DNA of 64,000 bases from Methanolacinia petrolearia DSM 11571 (GTDB lineage Archaea; Halobacteriota; Methanomicrobia; Methanomicrobiales; Methanomicrobiaceae). A program made the position numbers and the translations under genes. This document shows positions 45,713 to 54,946 of this stretch, piece after piece. Under the pieces are notes generated by a model. It was not told the DNA's origin. It saw nothing but the letters and a program-made list of their open reading frames with translations, and made no database searches. Within the stretch, counting starts at the first letter, position 1; each line of letters begins with the position of its first letter. The DNA is taken from positions 2,108,001 to 2,172,000 of the forward strand of contig NC_014507.1 in assembly GCF_000147875.1 (NCBI RefSeq). The letters are read 5' to 3'.

Positions 45713-45814
45713 AGAAGTTTAAGCGAATTTCTCAGGTCGAACAATTCATGGAGGGATGTTGTCATCTCCGGTGTCCGGCTTGATGAAGATATGACTATGA
45801 TTACTTTTTTTTGA
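45713..45814 (+). pseudogene. degraded 3' fragment of the PAS gene
   Basis: In one frame this reads FLRSNNSWRDVVISGVRLDE then DMTMITFF and stop, against VLRPDDSERDIVISGVRLDE then DMILITVFYLG at the end of the PAS protein at 40893-41261. Nucleotide identity is also evident over TTGTCATCTCCGG.GTCCG. The 5' part of the gene is missing. A family 1 repeat copy follows about 90 bases later, as it does directly after the intact gene. Confidence 0.8.
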
Positions 45815-45900
45815 TTTTGAATAAAATAGTGGTTTAAATTAAGGTATAAATCGATGACTAATGATCATCCAGGATTTTGCTATGGCAAATAACATTCACG

Positions 45901-45990
45901 GAGCAGGAGGGGACGCTTGTCCGTCCCCGAGTGCGACCTATCGCCATGAGGGGGAGGGTTATAGGGAGGGGGAATCTTCCCCCTCCCTGT
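45901..45990 (-). repeat. GC-rich repeat, family 1 copy D (partial)
   Basis: On the minus strand it carries a perfect 12-bp hairpin (AGGGAGGGGGAA at 45963-45974 against 45977-45988), then CCCTCCCCCTCATGGCGATA, GGTCGCACTCGGGGACGG and GTCCCCTCCTGCTCC. These blocks match copies B and C in order, but the GGGCATAAGCCCC ends are absent. Confidence 0.85.
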
Positions 45991-46158
45991 CATTGCAAAA
46001 TATCTTGGTTTTTCTAATCGAATGTTCTATAAAAAATTAAGATTGTTTCAGGCAGTCATCATTTTGCAGAGAGAGATAATATCCTGAACAATTGATTTTT
46101 TCTATAGAGGAATTTTATAAAAATTTATAAGCTCTTTTACAATTTTAATAATTATATT

Positions 46159-46974
46159 ATGGTTTACAGCAATAGGAAAAACACTTTCTGTGTAATTTTT
46201 CCTGTCCTGATTATTTTAATTTGCTGGTTTGGATATCCCTATATTTCACCTATTTTTTCAAATATGCTTCAAAATCCATTTTTTATCTTGTTAATAGCTT
46301 GTATTGAATTATTAGGGGTATACTTGCTTTTAGCATTACTGTCAGCGTTTATATTTTTCGTCTTCATATGGAGTGTATTTCCATCAATTTCTCAACTGGG
46401 AGTCTATAAAAAATTAAATACCGAAGATCCACTTAATGGAGAATCCTTAGGCACGAAAATAAAAAAAATCTATAAAATTAACTTTATTCTCTCAATCTTT
46501 TTGATGATAGTGATATTATACTTTTTATATCCATCTACCGGCACAACTACCTTTGATTCAACTGCCACGACATTTTCAGAAATAGATCATATATACATCT
46601 TAGCGTTTGCTTTTGTTCCAGCATTCTTATTATCAATAAGAGTTCTAGCAAATCCAACAAAAAATGTTTTTTCAAGCCCTATTATTAATTATTATGCCCA
46701 TCCCGCTGACAAAAAGGAGTTTATTAAATCTTTTAAAAAAGACGTGATCTCTTTTTATGCTGCATTAATTATGGCGGCAATAATATTTTTTTACTTGAAA
46801 ATAATGCAGGCACAATTAAATAATCAATTAGAAGAGGAATTAATTAAATTTTATCCACAGATTGATAGTATAGCTCTATGTATCTTAATTGTTACTTACT
46901 TTATAATATTATTAATTACAACCGCCTTTGGAGAATGGTTCTTAACAAAATTTCCACCATATGAAAGACTATAG
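46159..46974 (+). CDS. AT-rich orphan membrane protein
   Basis: A 271-residue protein with about six membrane helices (for example FFILLIACIELLGVYLLLAL and ISFYAALIMAAIIFFYLKIM). I recognise no family. Its base composition is strikingly AT-rich, with many TTA, ATT and AAA codons, unlike every neighbour, which suggests recent acquisition. A TATA-like TTTATAAAAATTTATAAG (about 46111-46131) lies upstream. It sits alone in a stretch with the PAS fragment and repeat copy D. Confidence 0.65.
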   Translation: MVYSNRKNTFCVIFPVLIILICWFGYPYISPIFSNMLQNPFFILLIACIELLGVYLLLALLSAFIFFVFIWSVFPSISQLGVYKKLNTEDPLNGESLGTKIKKIYKINFILSIFLMIVILYFLYPSTGTTTFDSTATTFSEIDHIYILAFAFVPAFLLSIRVLANPTKNVFSSPIINYYAHPADKKEFIKSFKKDVISFYAALIMAAIIFFYLKIMQAQLNNQLEEELIKFYPQIDSIALCILIVTYFIILLITTAFGEWFLTKFPPYERL

Positions 46975-47062
46975 GTACTTATTTTTCTCCTGAACAAACA
47001 ACCATCAATCCCTATCTTCACCAAATCCATTTTCTTCTTTGAACATATCACTCTAAGAAAAA

Positions 47063-48709
47063 CTACTCAAAAGAAAAAAATTCATCCAGTTCCGTCTTCC
47101 CAGCGACTTTGTGAAGCCCCGCGAGATCCTTAAAAGGCCGTTTTGCAGCGATCGATGCCGCGGTCTTCTTCCCGATTCCCGGGATCTGCTTAATCGTCTG
47201 GACAGTGACCTCGTTCATCCGTATCGGGTATTGGAATCCTGTTATCGATCTTTGACCCCAGCCGGCGACCACCGCATCTATATGCTCTCCCTTCACTATC
47301 TTCTGCGGAACGCCGACGAGTATTGGGTACGATCCCATCTGTCTCCCGAACGATGTGTTCCCCTCCTCTTCGATTATGACATCCCTGAGAATTGTCCCAC
47401 GTGGAAAGACCTTCATGAGCATAGGGTGATCGAAGTTTTTTCTGGCATCTTCCTTGAATTTCCTGAAGAGATCGTCGTACATCCCGATTGAATTCTCCTC
47501 CCACGCCTTCGTACCTTCGAACGGCATGACCTGCCGTATGTTCACCCTCCTCACAAGAAGTCCGGAGCTGAGAACCTCATTTAAAAACCGCAAATTCAGG
47601 TCATATGTCGCAGGCGATTCTCCTTTCAGGCCGAGAACGAAATTGAGGCCGGGAAGAAGATGGGGGATTCCATTCTCCCTCATGCCGCCGACCTCGTTGA
47701 CTATCTCGATCGCCCTCATAACCTGTTCCGGCAGTGCCTTCAGGTTGTTCTCCCGGACTACAACAGGATCTGCCGACTCCATACCGAAGGCAGCGACATC
47801 GCCGGGAGTGTGCCACCGGACAATTGCCTTCAACGCCTCTTTTGCCGCCTCTTCATGCTCGAAGATATTTCTCGGGTTGATGTTGTCTATATGCAGCGTC
47901 TTCAGTCCGGGCGCGGCAGACCTTATTCCGCTGAAGAGATGCTCTATCTTTTCAGGATCGGGGCAGGGGAACTCACCTCCGCGGACACCGTATGTCAGCA
48001 GGTCGGGCTGCCTCCCTACCCTGAAGTGACGCACTCCCGAATCATAAAGCGCCTTCACCTCGGCATGAACTCCCGCGGCGTTCCTGAACTCCGGCTCGCC
48101 GTAAAGGAACTCTGTGCAGAACGAACAGCCTCCCGACACATACCTCGAGCACCCGCGGGCCGTTTCAAGCTCACAGATTATGTCTGGGAACCCGGGATGC
48201 TTTTGTACTATTCCCGCACCCGCTACAGCGAATTCATCGATCCTTTCATAATCGAAGTTCCCGTAGGACTCACCTTCACGAATCACGGAGTCCACGGCAG
48301 AACCGATCTCACCTTCAAGGACAAAATCAAATGGAGAAAAGCACTGCTTCTCGGCTGCATCTCCGCCGCCCTTCGACGAACCGAATATCACAGGACCGCC
48401 AACCATTGTTGCCGGCCTGTTTAGTGACGAGCCGATCTGCAGGATCTCGGCAGCCTTCGCAGGTGTTCCACCGAGGTACTTCCCCGGAACCGACACTCCT
48501 GTAATCAGGAGTACATAGTCGGCATTCTGGGCATTCTGAAGGAGATACGGATCTTTTCTGACCTGATCGATTGTAAGATAGTCGGCAGAGATCCCATTCT
48601 TCTCAAATGCACCCGCCGCATAGCGGATATAGGGGGATATGTACGGCGGAACACCAAAACATGCAGGCTCGTCGATATAGCCGTCGATGATTACTGCCTT
48701 AGAGGTCAT
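47063..48709 (-). CDS. radical SAM protein with C-terminal helix-hairpin-helix (COG1031 type)
   Basis: A 548-residue protein. A B12-binding-like N-terminal half (residues about 1-170) is followed by a radical SAM barrel and a C-terminal helix-hairpin-helix pair (QIPGIGKKTAASIAAKRPFK). The cluster motif is RGCSRYVSGGCSFC, giving CX7CX2C instead of the usual CX3CX2C. The combination matches the uncharacterised archaeal COG1031 group. The hairpin suggests nucleic-acid contact, perhaps tRNA or DNA. It overlaps mptE by 11 bases. Confidence 0.85.
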   Translation of the reverse strand: MTSKAVIIDGYIDEPACFGVPPYISPYIRYAAGAFEKNGISADYLTIDQVRKDPYLLQNAQNADYVLLITGVSVPGKYLGGTPAKAAEILQIGSSLNRPATMVGGPVIFGSSKGGGDAAEKQCFSPFDFVLEGEIGSAVDSVIREGESYGNFDYERIDEFAVAGAGIVQKHPGFPDIICELETARGCSRYVSGGCSFCTEFLYGEPEFRNAAGVHAEVKALYDSGVRHFRVGRQPDLLTYGVRGGEFPCPDPEKIEHLFSGIRSAAPGLKTLHIDNINPRNIFEHEEAAKEALKAIVRWHTPGDVAAFGMESADPVVVRENNLKALPEQVMRAIEIVNEVGGMRENGIPHLLPGLNFVLGLKGESPATYDLNLRFLNEVLSSGLLVRRVNIRQVMPFEGTKAWEENSIGMYDDLFRKFKEDARKNFDHPMLMKVFPRGTILRDVIIEEEGNTSFGRQMGSYPILVGVPQKIVKGEHIDAVVAGWGQRSITGFQYPIRMNEVTVQTIKQIPGIGKKTAASIAAKRPFKDLAGLHKVAGKTELDEFFSFE

Positions 48710-49319
48710 ATCCGATCTCCTTTAAGAGATCGCGGGCTATCATCAGTTTCCCGCGCTTCACCGGGTTTACACTGCAATCGTCCAGGTCGAAACCGATGAT
48801 CCGTATCTTCGATGAACCCAGCTCCTCAGCAGCGAAGATCGCACGGTCGCCGTCGGTAAATCCCCCTAAATTGTGAACATTCCCAAAAGGTTTCCCCTGA
48901 GTCGTAAGAACAAGCGGCCCCCCAAAGAGAGGAATCCACTTCTTCAAAAGAGGAATATTGTCGCCATGAGCATGAACGACCATAATGGTGCCTTCGGAAT
49001 TCATTTCGATGAACGAGTCTTCGCACCCGTCGAGATCGGTAAAGACAACGTCCGGACGGATTCCGTTTTTATACAACAAATCGGCGGCGGCATCGGCAGC
49101 GATCACTGTTCCTTCGATCAGGTGCAATTCGTCCTTAAGGCACGGCGCGTTGCCGCACACAGTAACGACTGCCCCGGAGCACGCGTCCTTCAGGAGGGAG
49201 AGATCGTCTCTTGAAGAGAGATCCGATGCAAAATGTGCAGCCTTGTCGTCATCAGCCGGATCGAATCCGAAAAAATCGAGAATCCTCCTGTAATGAGGCT
49301 CCCATTCTTCATATCTCAT
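48699..49319 (-). CDS. mptE: 6-hydroxymethyl-7,8-dihydropterin pyrophosphokinase, MptE family
   Basis: About 206 residues of the archaeal MptE (DUF115) family, which activates the pterin for tetrahydromethanopterin synthesis. Conserved points are AVVTVCGNAPCLKDELHLI, ADAAADLLYKNGIRPDVVFTD then LDG, VVHAHGDNIPLLKKWIPLF and RIIGFDLDD. The start is the ATG at 49319 (MRYEEWEPHYRRIL), which overlaps the preceding gene by 11 bases; upstream codons in frame do not look like the family. Confidence 0.92.
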   Translation of the reverse strand: MRYEEWEPHYRRILDFFGFDPADDDKAAHFASDLSSRDDLSLLKDACSGAVVTVCGNAPCLKDELHLIEGTVIAADAAADLLYKNGIRPDVVFTDLDGCEDSFIEMNSEGTIMVVHAHGDNIPLLKKWIPLFGGPLVLTTQGKPFGNVHNLGGFTDGDRAIFAAEELGSSKIRIIGFDLDDCSVNPVKRGKLMIARDLLKEIGYDL

Positions 49320-50775
49320 TTGATTCTTCTTTGCCCAGACCCACCTGGTCTGCGAATTTTTCAAGAATAGGATCGATAACAAGAGACAATAGCTCTTCTT
49401 TGTTCTTTACCATTGAAAATGAGTTCAGCGGAATTCTCGCGGCAGCCATATTCGCATGCCCTCCCGCCTCGCCGATATCCGAGAACGCATCCTTCAGGAC
49501 ATTTCCGACATGGAGGCGGATATCCTTGTTGCGTGCGGATATCGTGATGCTGTCATCGCCGATACCGTACGCAATCGCCGTATTCACGCCCTCGAGCTGT
49601 ATAAGAAGATCGGCAGCCTGCGGGATTACATCCCTGTTCCGCACGTAGCCGACGTTTGTGAACAGGTAACCGCTCTGGAGTTTTCTGTTCTTTATGGCGT
49701 CTCCAAGCGCTTCGAGCGTTTCGAGAGCCATAGACGGGGAGGTAATCTTCGAGAGAAGATCGCTGTCTGTCAGCGGAAGAAGGAAAGCAGCATAATTCAG
49801 ATCCTGGGGGGTTGTGTTTCTTGTAAATTCTTTTGTATCCGCACGGATACCATATAAAAGAGCAGTTGCGACCTTCTGGTCGATGTTTACACCCAGTTCC
49901 TGGATGTATTGCGTCATTATTGATGCAGTTGCACCGGCACCGGGCCTCACATCAACAAAACGCCCCGGCTTTGAATTCTGGTCGGATATCTGGTGATGAT
50001 CGACAATTATATCGACCTCTTTCCCGGATTCGAGCGCGTTGTTCTCCCCTGGTGCAGACGAATCGACAAGAGCGATATAATCGCACTCGTCTATTGCCTC
50101 TGCGGTGGCCTTCTCCATTTCGATATCCAGGAGAGTTACGAATGCGCGATTTTCCTGGTGCCCAATCTTGCCATCATATAAAATACGGCAGTTGAGCTGT
50201 TTGTCCGTAACATCCTTTGCTATCGCGCAAAGAGCCATTGCACTCGAAATCGAGTCAGGATCGGGATTCGTGTGGAGGACAATTCCAAGAGTTCCCTCCA
50301 TTTCCGAGAGGTAATGATAGAGTTTTCTCGCAAGCCTCGATGAATGAAGTCTCCTTGTAAGATGAACAACGTTCTTTGCAAAGACTTCCTGGGGATAGAG
50401 GGCGATATCCGCGCCCGCCTGTTCAAGGAGGGAGAGACTGAGTTTGTCCACCGCCCTTGCAACCACATAAACCGACGGATATTTCTCCTTTATCCTTTTA
50501 ACAGCCTCAAGATTCGCATTCTTGTCATTGGAGAGGACAAAAACAACCTCCGGCAGGGGCAGATCGTTCAGGAAACCGGGGTCGGTAATGTTCCTGACAA
50601 TAGCATCGAAATTCTGGTCCCTAAGGTCTTCAACTCTCTTTACATCACTGTCAATGACAATTACCTGTTCGGAATCACGGACAAGATTCTCAACTACATT
50701 ATATCCTATGCTACCGCATCCGAGGACGATATATTTGATCCTGTCCTTCGATCCATTCTGCAGGCTATCGGGCAT
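49309..50775 (-). CDS. TrkA-N (RCK) plus DHH/DHHA1 phosphoesterase
   Basis: A 488-residue fusion. Residues about 12-130 are a TrkA-N Rossmann domain (YIVLGCGSIGYNVVENLV, VIVIDSDVKRVEDL). Residues about 160-330 are a DHH phosphoesterase (LGIVLHTNPDPDSISSAMAL, DYIALVDSSAPG, DIIVDHHQI), and the C-terminus is DHHA1 with the GGHANMAAARI motif. Such proteins are related to nanoRNases and cyclic-dinucleotide phosphodiesterases; the Rossmann part probably senses NAD or a nucleotide. It leads an operon with mptE and the radical SAM gene. Confidence 0.92.
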   Translation of the reverse strand: MPDSLQNGSKDRIKYIVLGCGSIGYNVVENLVRDSEQVIVIDSDVKRVEDLRDQNFDAIVRNITDPGFLNDLPLPEVVFVLSNDKNANLEAVKRIKEKYPSVYVVARAVDKLSLSLLEQAGADIALYPQEVFAKNVVHLTRRLHSSRLARKLYHYLSEMEGTLGIVLHTNPDPDSISSAMALCAIAKDVTDKQLNCRILYDGKIGHQENRAFVTLLDIEMEKATAEAIDECDYIALVDSSAPGENNALESGKEVDIIVDHHQISDQNSKPGRFVDVRPGAGATASIMTQYIQELGVNIDQKVATALLYGIRADTKEFTRNTTPQDLNYAAFLLPLTDSDLLSKITSPSMALETLEALGDAIKNRKLQSGYLFTNVGYVRNRDVIPQAADLLIQLEGVNTAIAYGIGDDSITISARNKDIRLHVGNVLKDAFSDIGEAGGHANMAAARIPLNSFSMVKNKEELLSLVIDPILEKFADQVGLGKEESNEI

Positions 50776-50864
50776 CTATTACTACATTATCTTTCTACAT
50801 GTATTTAGGCAATTTCCGAAACGTTTATTTTGAAATAAGAACCACTCAATAAAGCACAATGAAT

Positions 50865-50938
50865 GGGCCTGTAGCTTAGTCAGGCAGAGCGACGGACTCT
50901 TAATCCGTAGGCCAGGGGTTCAAATCCCTTCAGGCCCG
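50865..50938 (+). tRNA. tRNA-Lys, anticodon CTT
   Basis: A complete cloverleaf. Acceptor arms GGGCCTG (50865-50871) and CAGGCCC (50931-50937) pair at all seven positions, and the discriminator is G. The anticodon stem ACGGA/TCCGT encloses loop CTCTTAA with anticodon CTT, and the T arm is AGGGG-TTCAAAT-CCCTT. CCA is not encoded and there is no intron. A TATA-like TTTATTTT at about 50824 precedes it and a T-rich tract (50939-50966) follows. Confidence 0.97.
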
Positions 50939-51030
50939 TTTTTGCAACATTTTTGCAGATTTTTTAAAAAATAAAGAAATCTCTGACGGTTTTATTCAGG
51001 ATTTTTTCAAGTATAAAATTTAGTTTTCCC

Positions 51031-51924
51031 TTAGTCCCCGATCTGGACCAGCATGTCTTCAAGGCTCGGGTAATGCGATTCGATCTTCTTCACCCTGCCG
51101 CCCGAGGATGTGATCCTTTCGGTGAGCATGTTCAGGGATTCGATGTCGGTGACTGTGCCAAGATAGACATCCCCCACCCTGTCGTAATGATCCATGCACT
51201 CCTCAAACTCCTTAACATCATCCGCCATGAATTCCACGCTGTAGGAGATCGAACCGTATTCATCCCTGAGTTCATCCATCGAGCCGAGTGCGACGATCCT
51301 GCCCCTCTGCAGAATCATGATCTGATCGCATACCTCCTCGACCTGGTAGAGATTGTGAGCACTTAACAGGATGGTTTTCTTGTTTTCCTTCTTCATGCTC
51401 ATCAGGAACTCACTGATGTAACGGGATGTCATCGGGTCGAGACCTGAGGTCGGTTCGTCATACACAAGAAAAGAGGGGTCGTGAATCAGGGACCGGGCAA
51501 TCGCCACCTTTCTCTTCATTCCCTTGGAGAGTTCACCCAGTTTTTTATTTCCTGCATCGAGATTCAGGCGGTCGAGGAGCGTATCGCTTCTCTCCTTTAT
51601 TTTATCGGGTGAAAGCCCGTAGATCTCACCGAAGAACGAAAGGTAGCCCTTCACGTTCATAGTCTCGTAAAGCCTCGATTCTTCGGGAAGATAGCCCAGC
51701 CTCTCCTTGAGGGCGTCCGGGTTTTTGATTACGTCTATTCCTCCGATCTCAAGCTCCCCCGATGTAGGAGCAATCAGCCCGGACATTATCTTGAGGAGTG
51801 TAGTCTTGCCCGCTCCGTTGTGACCTATTATGCCGAATATCCCGGTATCGTCACGTTCGAAACTGGCACCGTCGAGGGCGTGGAAACCGTTGTAATCTTT
51901 GACTATCGATCGGGCTTTAATCAT
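51031..51924 (-). CDS. ABC transporter ATP-binding protein
   Basis: A 297-residue ATPase with Walker A GHNGAGKTT (about residues 36-44), signature LSKGMKRKVAIARSL, Walker B FLVYDEPTSGLD and the switch His in LLSAHNL. The C-terminal extension of about 80 residues is typical of ABC-2/NatA-type exporters. It is divergent from two permease genes across a 78-base shared promoter region, so the three presumably form one exporter. Confidence 0.93.
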   Translation of the reverse strand: MIKARSIVKDYNGFHALDGASFERDDTGIFGIIGHNGAGKTTLLKIMSGLIAPTSGELEIGGIDVIKNPDALKERLGYLPEESRLYETMNVKGYLSFFGEIYGLSPDKIKERSDTLLDRLNLDAGNKKLGELSKGMKRKVAIARSLIHDPSFLVYDEPTSGLDPMTSRYISEFLMSMKKENKKTILLSAHNLYQVEEVCDQIMILQRGRIVALGSMDELRDEYGSISYSVEFMADDVKEFEECMDHYDRVGDVYLGTVTDIESLNMLTERITSSGGRVKKIESHYPSLEDMLVQIGD

Positions 51925-52002
51925 ATCAAACAGCGTTATTTTTTGCCAGAACCTTAATAAAGCTTATTATATCACTAATTATTACGAAGAGGGAGGTGTT
52001 TT

Positions 52003-53811
52003 TTGGGCGTTGCACAATGGTTCAATGAGGTAGCCACTATTGCAAAATGGGAACTGAAGCGCTTTTCAGGAACCATGAGCAGGGACATCCTTCCCGTCGC
52101 AATAATACTCTTTGTACTTCTTATCGGTGCAACGGGCCTGACCCAGCAGAGCGGACTTCACCTCCAGGACGAGATCTATACGGCAGGATCGGATTCCGAT
52201 ACCGCATCGGGAATTCTTTTAAGCGATTCAAGATTTACGGTTTATTCAATCCCACAAGGAAGTCGGCCTTCGGGATTCGACCTGGTCGTGTCGGGCGGCA
52301 ATGTCTATGCAGCCGATACCGACAAAGGAATGGCTGCCCTGAAGGCATTCGATAAGGACTACTCGAACTACAAAATTGCACTTTACAACAGGGAAAGAGA
52401 CCTCTTCGCGGCATACCCTCTCTGGATCGAGGAGCAGACCGTAGAGAGCGAGCTCGACTTCACTGCCACGCAGATTGGCACAATGGGTTATTACCGTCTC
52501 AACCCGAACGAGATTCCGACTCCCGATAACCCGGGAGGATATGTCTCCCCGCCGTCGGGTGATATCGACATCTCGATAGAAGAGCTCAGAAACGAACTCA
52601 TCGCAGGGGAGGGGCAGGACGACCAGCTCAGCAGGTACTCGGATGTAATCAGCGGTGAAGGGATCGAACTGGAATACAAGATCCCCTCGCAGATGTCCCC
52701 GTCACTCCCGTTCGATTCGATAATACTGGTCTTCGTCTTCATATTCCCGCTCTATTTCACGTCGCAGTTCTACATGATGAGCATAATGAACGAAAGGATC
52801 GAAAGAAGCGGAGAGGCGCTTCTCTCCACCCCGCTATCCGGGTGGCAGATAATTACAGGAAAGGGCCTTCCGTATTTCCTCATGATGCTGGGAATCACCG
52901 CGGTCCTTACGGCATTCACAGGCGGGGAATTCCTGATACTTCTCCCTATATTTCCGGTAATACTCTTCTTCCTCGCATTCGCCCTTTTAATTGGGATGCT
53001 GGCGAGGAGTTTCAAGGAGCTCTCGTTCATATCTATCTTCTTCTCGACCGTAGCGACATCCTACATATTCTTCCCGAGCATCTTTGCCAACATCCATATC
53101 ATCGGCAAGGTCTCCCCCCTGACCCTTGTGATCATGACCCTTGAAGGAGAGAGTTATACAGGCCTCGATTATGTCTATTCGACCGCCCTCTTCTTCCTTA
53201 CAAGTGCAGTCATATTCTACATCTCGGCAAAGAACTTCAGCGAGGAGAGGCTCTTCAGCTACAACAAACTGATGGCACGCATAAGGGAGTTCATCAGCAC
53301 CATAATCTCACGGAGATGGACTAATACATCCCTGCTGCTGATCGCTGCACTCACGATCCCATTCGTGTTCATGGCGCAGCTGATGTGCCTCGTCCTCTTC
53401 TTCAACCTCCCGATGCCGACATCCCTCATTCTGATGCTCGTCTCTGCGGCATTCATCGAGGAGTTCGCAAAATCGATAGGCATCTACACTATAGCGTACG
53501 ACAGGCCGGAATGGCTCACATGGAAGAACATCGCGGTCGCCTCACTTGCCGTTGCGGCAGGATTCCTTGCAGGAGAAAAGCTGCTCCTGTTCGCAACGCT
53601 GGCGGAGATCTCCGAATCGGTCTTCGGGGAGATCATGTTCACAAGCCTTCAGGTTCTCTGGATGCCGCTGACACTTCACTTTGCCGGAATCTTCACAACG
53701 GCGGTGATCCTGAAATTCGGAGGGAGAAGGGCATACATCCCCGCTCTTATGACGGCGACTTTAGTACATACGGCATATAATACGTACTTCATATTCTTCG
53801 GGGGTATCTGA
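52003..53811 (+). CDS. ABC-2 permease fused to a PrsW-like membrane protease domain
   Basis: A 602-residue membrane protein. The first 400 residues follow the ABC-2/NatB layout: one helix, a large extracytoplasmic loop (about 50-240), and then helices including PLYFTSQFYMMSIMNERIER then SGEALLSTPLSGWQII. The last 170 residues are a separate helical domain with SAAFIEEFAKSIGIY, LTLHFAGIFTTAV and TLVHTAYN, the EExxK/H/H pattern of PrsW-type intramembrane proteases. The start is TTG at 52003 after GGGAGGTG. It is three bases before the second permease. Confidence 0.85.
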   Translation: MGVAQWFNEVATIAKWELKRFSGTMSRDILPVAIILFVLLIGATGLTQQSGLHLQDEIYTAGSDSDTASGILLSDSRFTVYSIPQGSRPSGFDLVVSGGNVYAADTDKGMAALKAFDKDYSNYKIALYNRERDLFAAYPLWIEEQTVESELDFTATQIGTMGYYRLNPNEIPTPDNPGGYVSPPSGDIDISIEELRNELIAGEGQDDQLSRYSDVISGEGIELEYKIPSQMSPSLPFDSIILVFVFIFPLYFTSQFYMMSIMNERIERSGEALLSTPLSGWQIITGKGLPYFLMMLGITAVLTAFTGGEFLILLPIFPVILFFLAFALLIGMLARSFKELSFISIFFSTVATSYIFFPSIFANIHIIGKVSPLTLVIMTLEGESYTGLDYVYSTALFFLTSAVIFYISAKNFSEERLFSYNKLMARIREFISTIISRRWTNTSLLLIAALTIPFVFMAQLMCLVLFFNLPMPTSLILMLVSAAFIEEFAKSIGIYTIAYDRPEWLTWKNIAVASLAVAAGFLAGEKLLLFATLAEISESVFGEIMFTSLQVLWMPLTLHFAGIFTTAVILKFGGRRAYIPALMTATLVHTAYNTYFIFFGGI

Positions 53812-53813
53812 AG

Positions 53814-54890
53814 ATGAATTCCGGAAATCTCAAAATAATTGCAAAGAAGGAAATGTCGGGACTTGTCAGCGAGAAGACAATCATACTTGCGATCATCCTC
53901 CAGGTATTCATTGCGATGTTCTCGTCATTCCTGCTTGTAGGGCTTGCATCCATGTACAACCCCGACGCAATAAGCAGCTATGCACACTTCAGGTACCCCA
54001 TAGGATATGTCGGAAACGATACGCCCCTTCTCGAACACCTGAAGAACGACAGGGATTTCGTAGTCTACGAAGTGTCTCTGTCCGACGGAGTTGCCCTGCT
54101 CAAGGAGAGAAAACTGGCGGCGGTCGTCTGGGCCCCCGATACGTCGGAATATGCAGACATTCCAATAAAAGTGACCACCTATACGATAGAAAACGACATC
54201 CAGTCAAGTATTGTAAACGCCAGACTGAAGAATACATTCCTCGAGTACGAGGACCGCCTGCGTGATATAAGGAGCTATCGTATCGAGAATACACCGGTAC
54301 CCCTGAACCTGCCGGAAGCGGATGCATCCGCGGACTTTTACGAGTTCGTATACGGTTTGCTGATCCCACTCCTGGTACTGATGCCCGCAATAATCTCAGG
54401 CGCCATGATCATCGATCTCATCACCGAAGAGTACCAGAAGGATACTCTGGAGACGCTGATGTCGGCTCCGATCACGTTCCCCGAGGTGATCTGGGGGAAG
54501 ATCCTGTGCTGTTTCCTCATAGTGCCCGTACAGGTGACAGGATGGTTGATCCTCCTGATTGCAAACGGGATACAGGTGGAAGGAGTGATACCGATTATCC
54601 TCCACGTATCCGTCGCCTCGCTGATAATAATCATGCTCGGGGCTCTCACGGCTCTAAGATACCGTGAAAGGACGAATGCACAGTTCGTATTTTCAACCGC
54701 TCTTGTCGTTGTGATAATTGCTGCACTCGCTTTCCCGATGAATCCCGGAAATCTCATAGTCCTCCTTTCGGTAGGATCGATAGGGCCTGAGCACTGGATT
54801 ATACTGGCACTAATGATCCTCGTTGCCATACTGCTTGGATTCCTGATGACGAAATATGCAGAGCGGATCCGCGACATGGCGATAAAATGA
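53814..54890 (+). CDS. ABC-2 family permease (NatB-like)
   Basis: A 358-residue permease: an N-terminal helix (KTIILAIILQVFIAMFSSFL), an extracytoplasmic domain to about residue 175, and five to six helices with the ABC-2 motif ITEEYQKDTLETLMSAPITF on the cytoplasmic side. It follows the larger permease by two bases. The pair with the divergent ATPase could export Na+, drugs or peptides; the substrate cannot be read. Confidence 0.9.
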   Translation: MNSGNLKIIAKKEMSGLVSEKTIILAIILQVFIAMFSSFLLVGLASMYNPDAISSYAHFRYPIGYVGNDTPLLEHLKNDRDFVVYEVSLSDGVALLKERKLAAVVWAPDTSEYADIPIKVTTYTIENDIQSSIVNARLKNTFLEYEDRLRDIRSYRIENTPVPLNLPEADASADFYEFVYGLLIPLLVLMPAIISGAMIIDLITEEYQKDTLETLMSAPITFPEVIWGKILCCFLIVPVQVTGWLILLIANGIQVEGVIPIILHVSVASLIIIMLGALTALRYRERTNAQFVFSTALVVVIIAALAFPMNPGNLIVLLSVGSIGPEHWIILALMILVAILLGFLMTKYAERIRDMAIK

Positions 54891-54946
54891 AACAAGGTAA
54901 ATAGACGGATACAATACTGTATAGTATAATCAAAGGACTGATTAAG

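Noticed and set aside
49320-49382. Upstream extension of MptE
   Set aside because: The added residues lie inside the preceding DHH gene and do not resemble the family's N-terminus.
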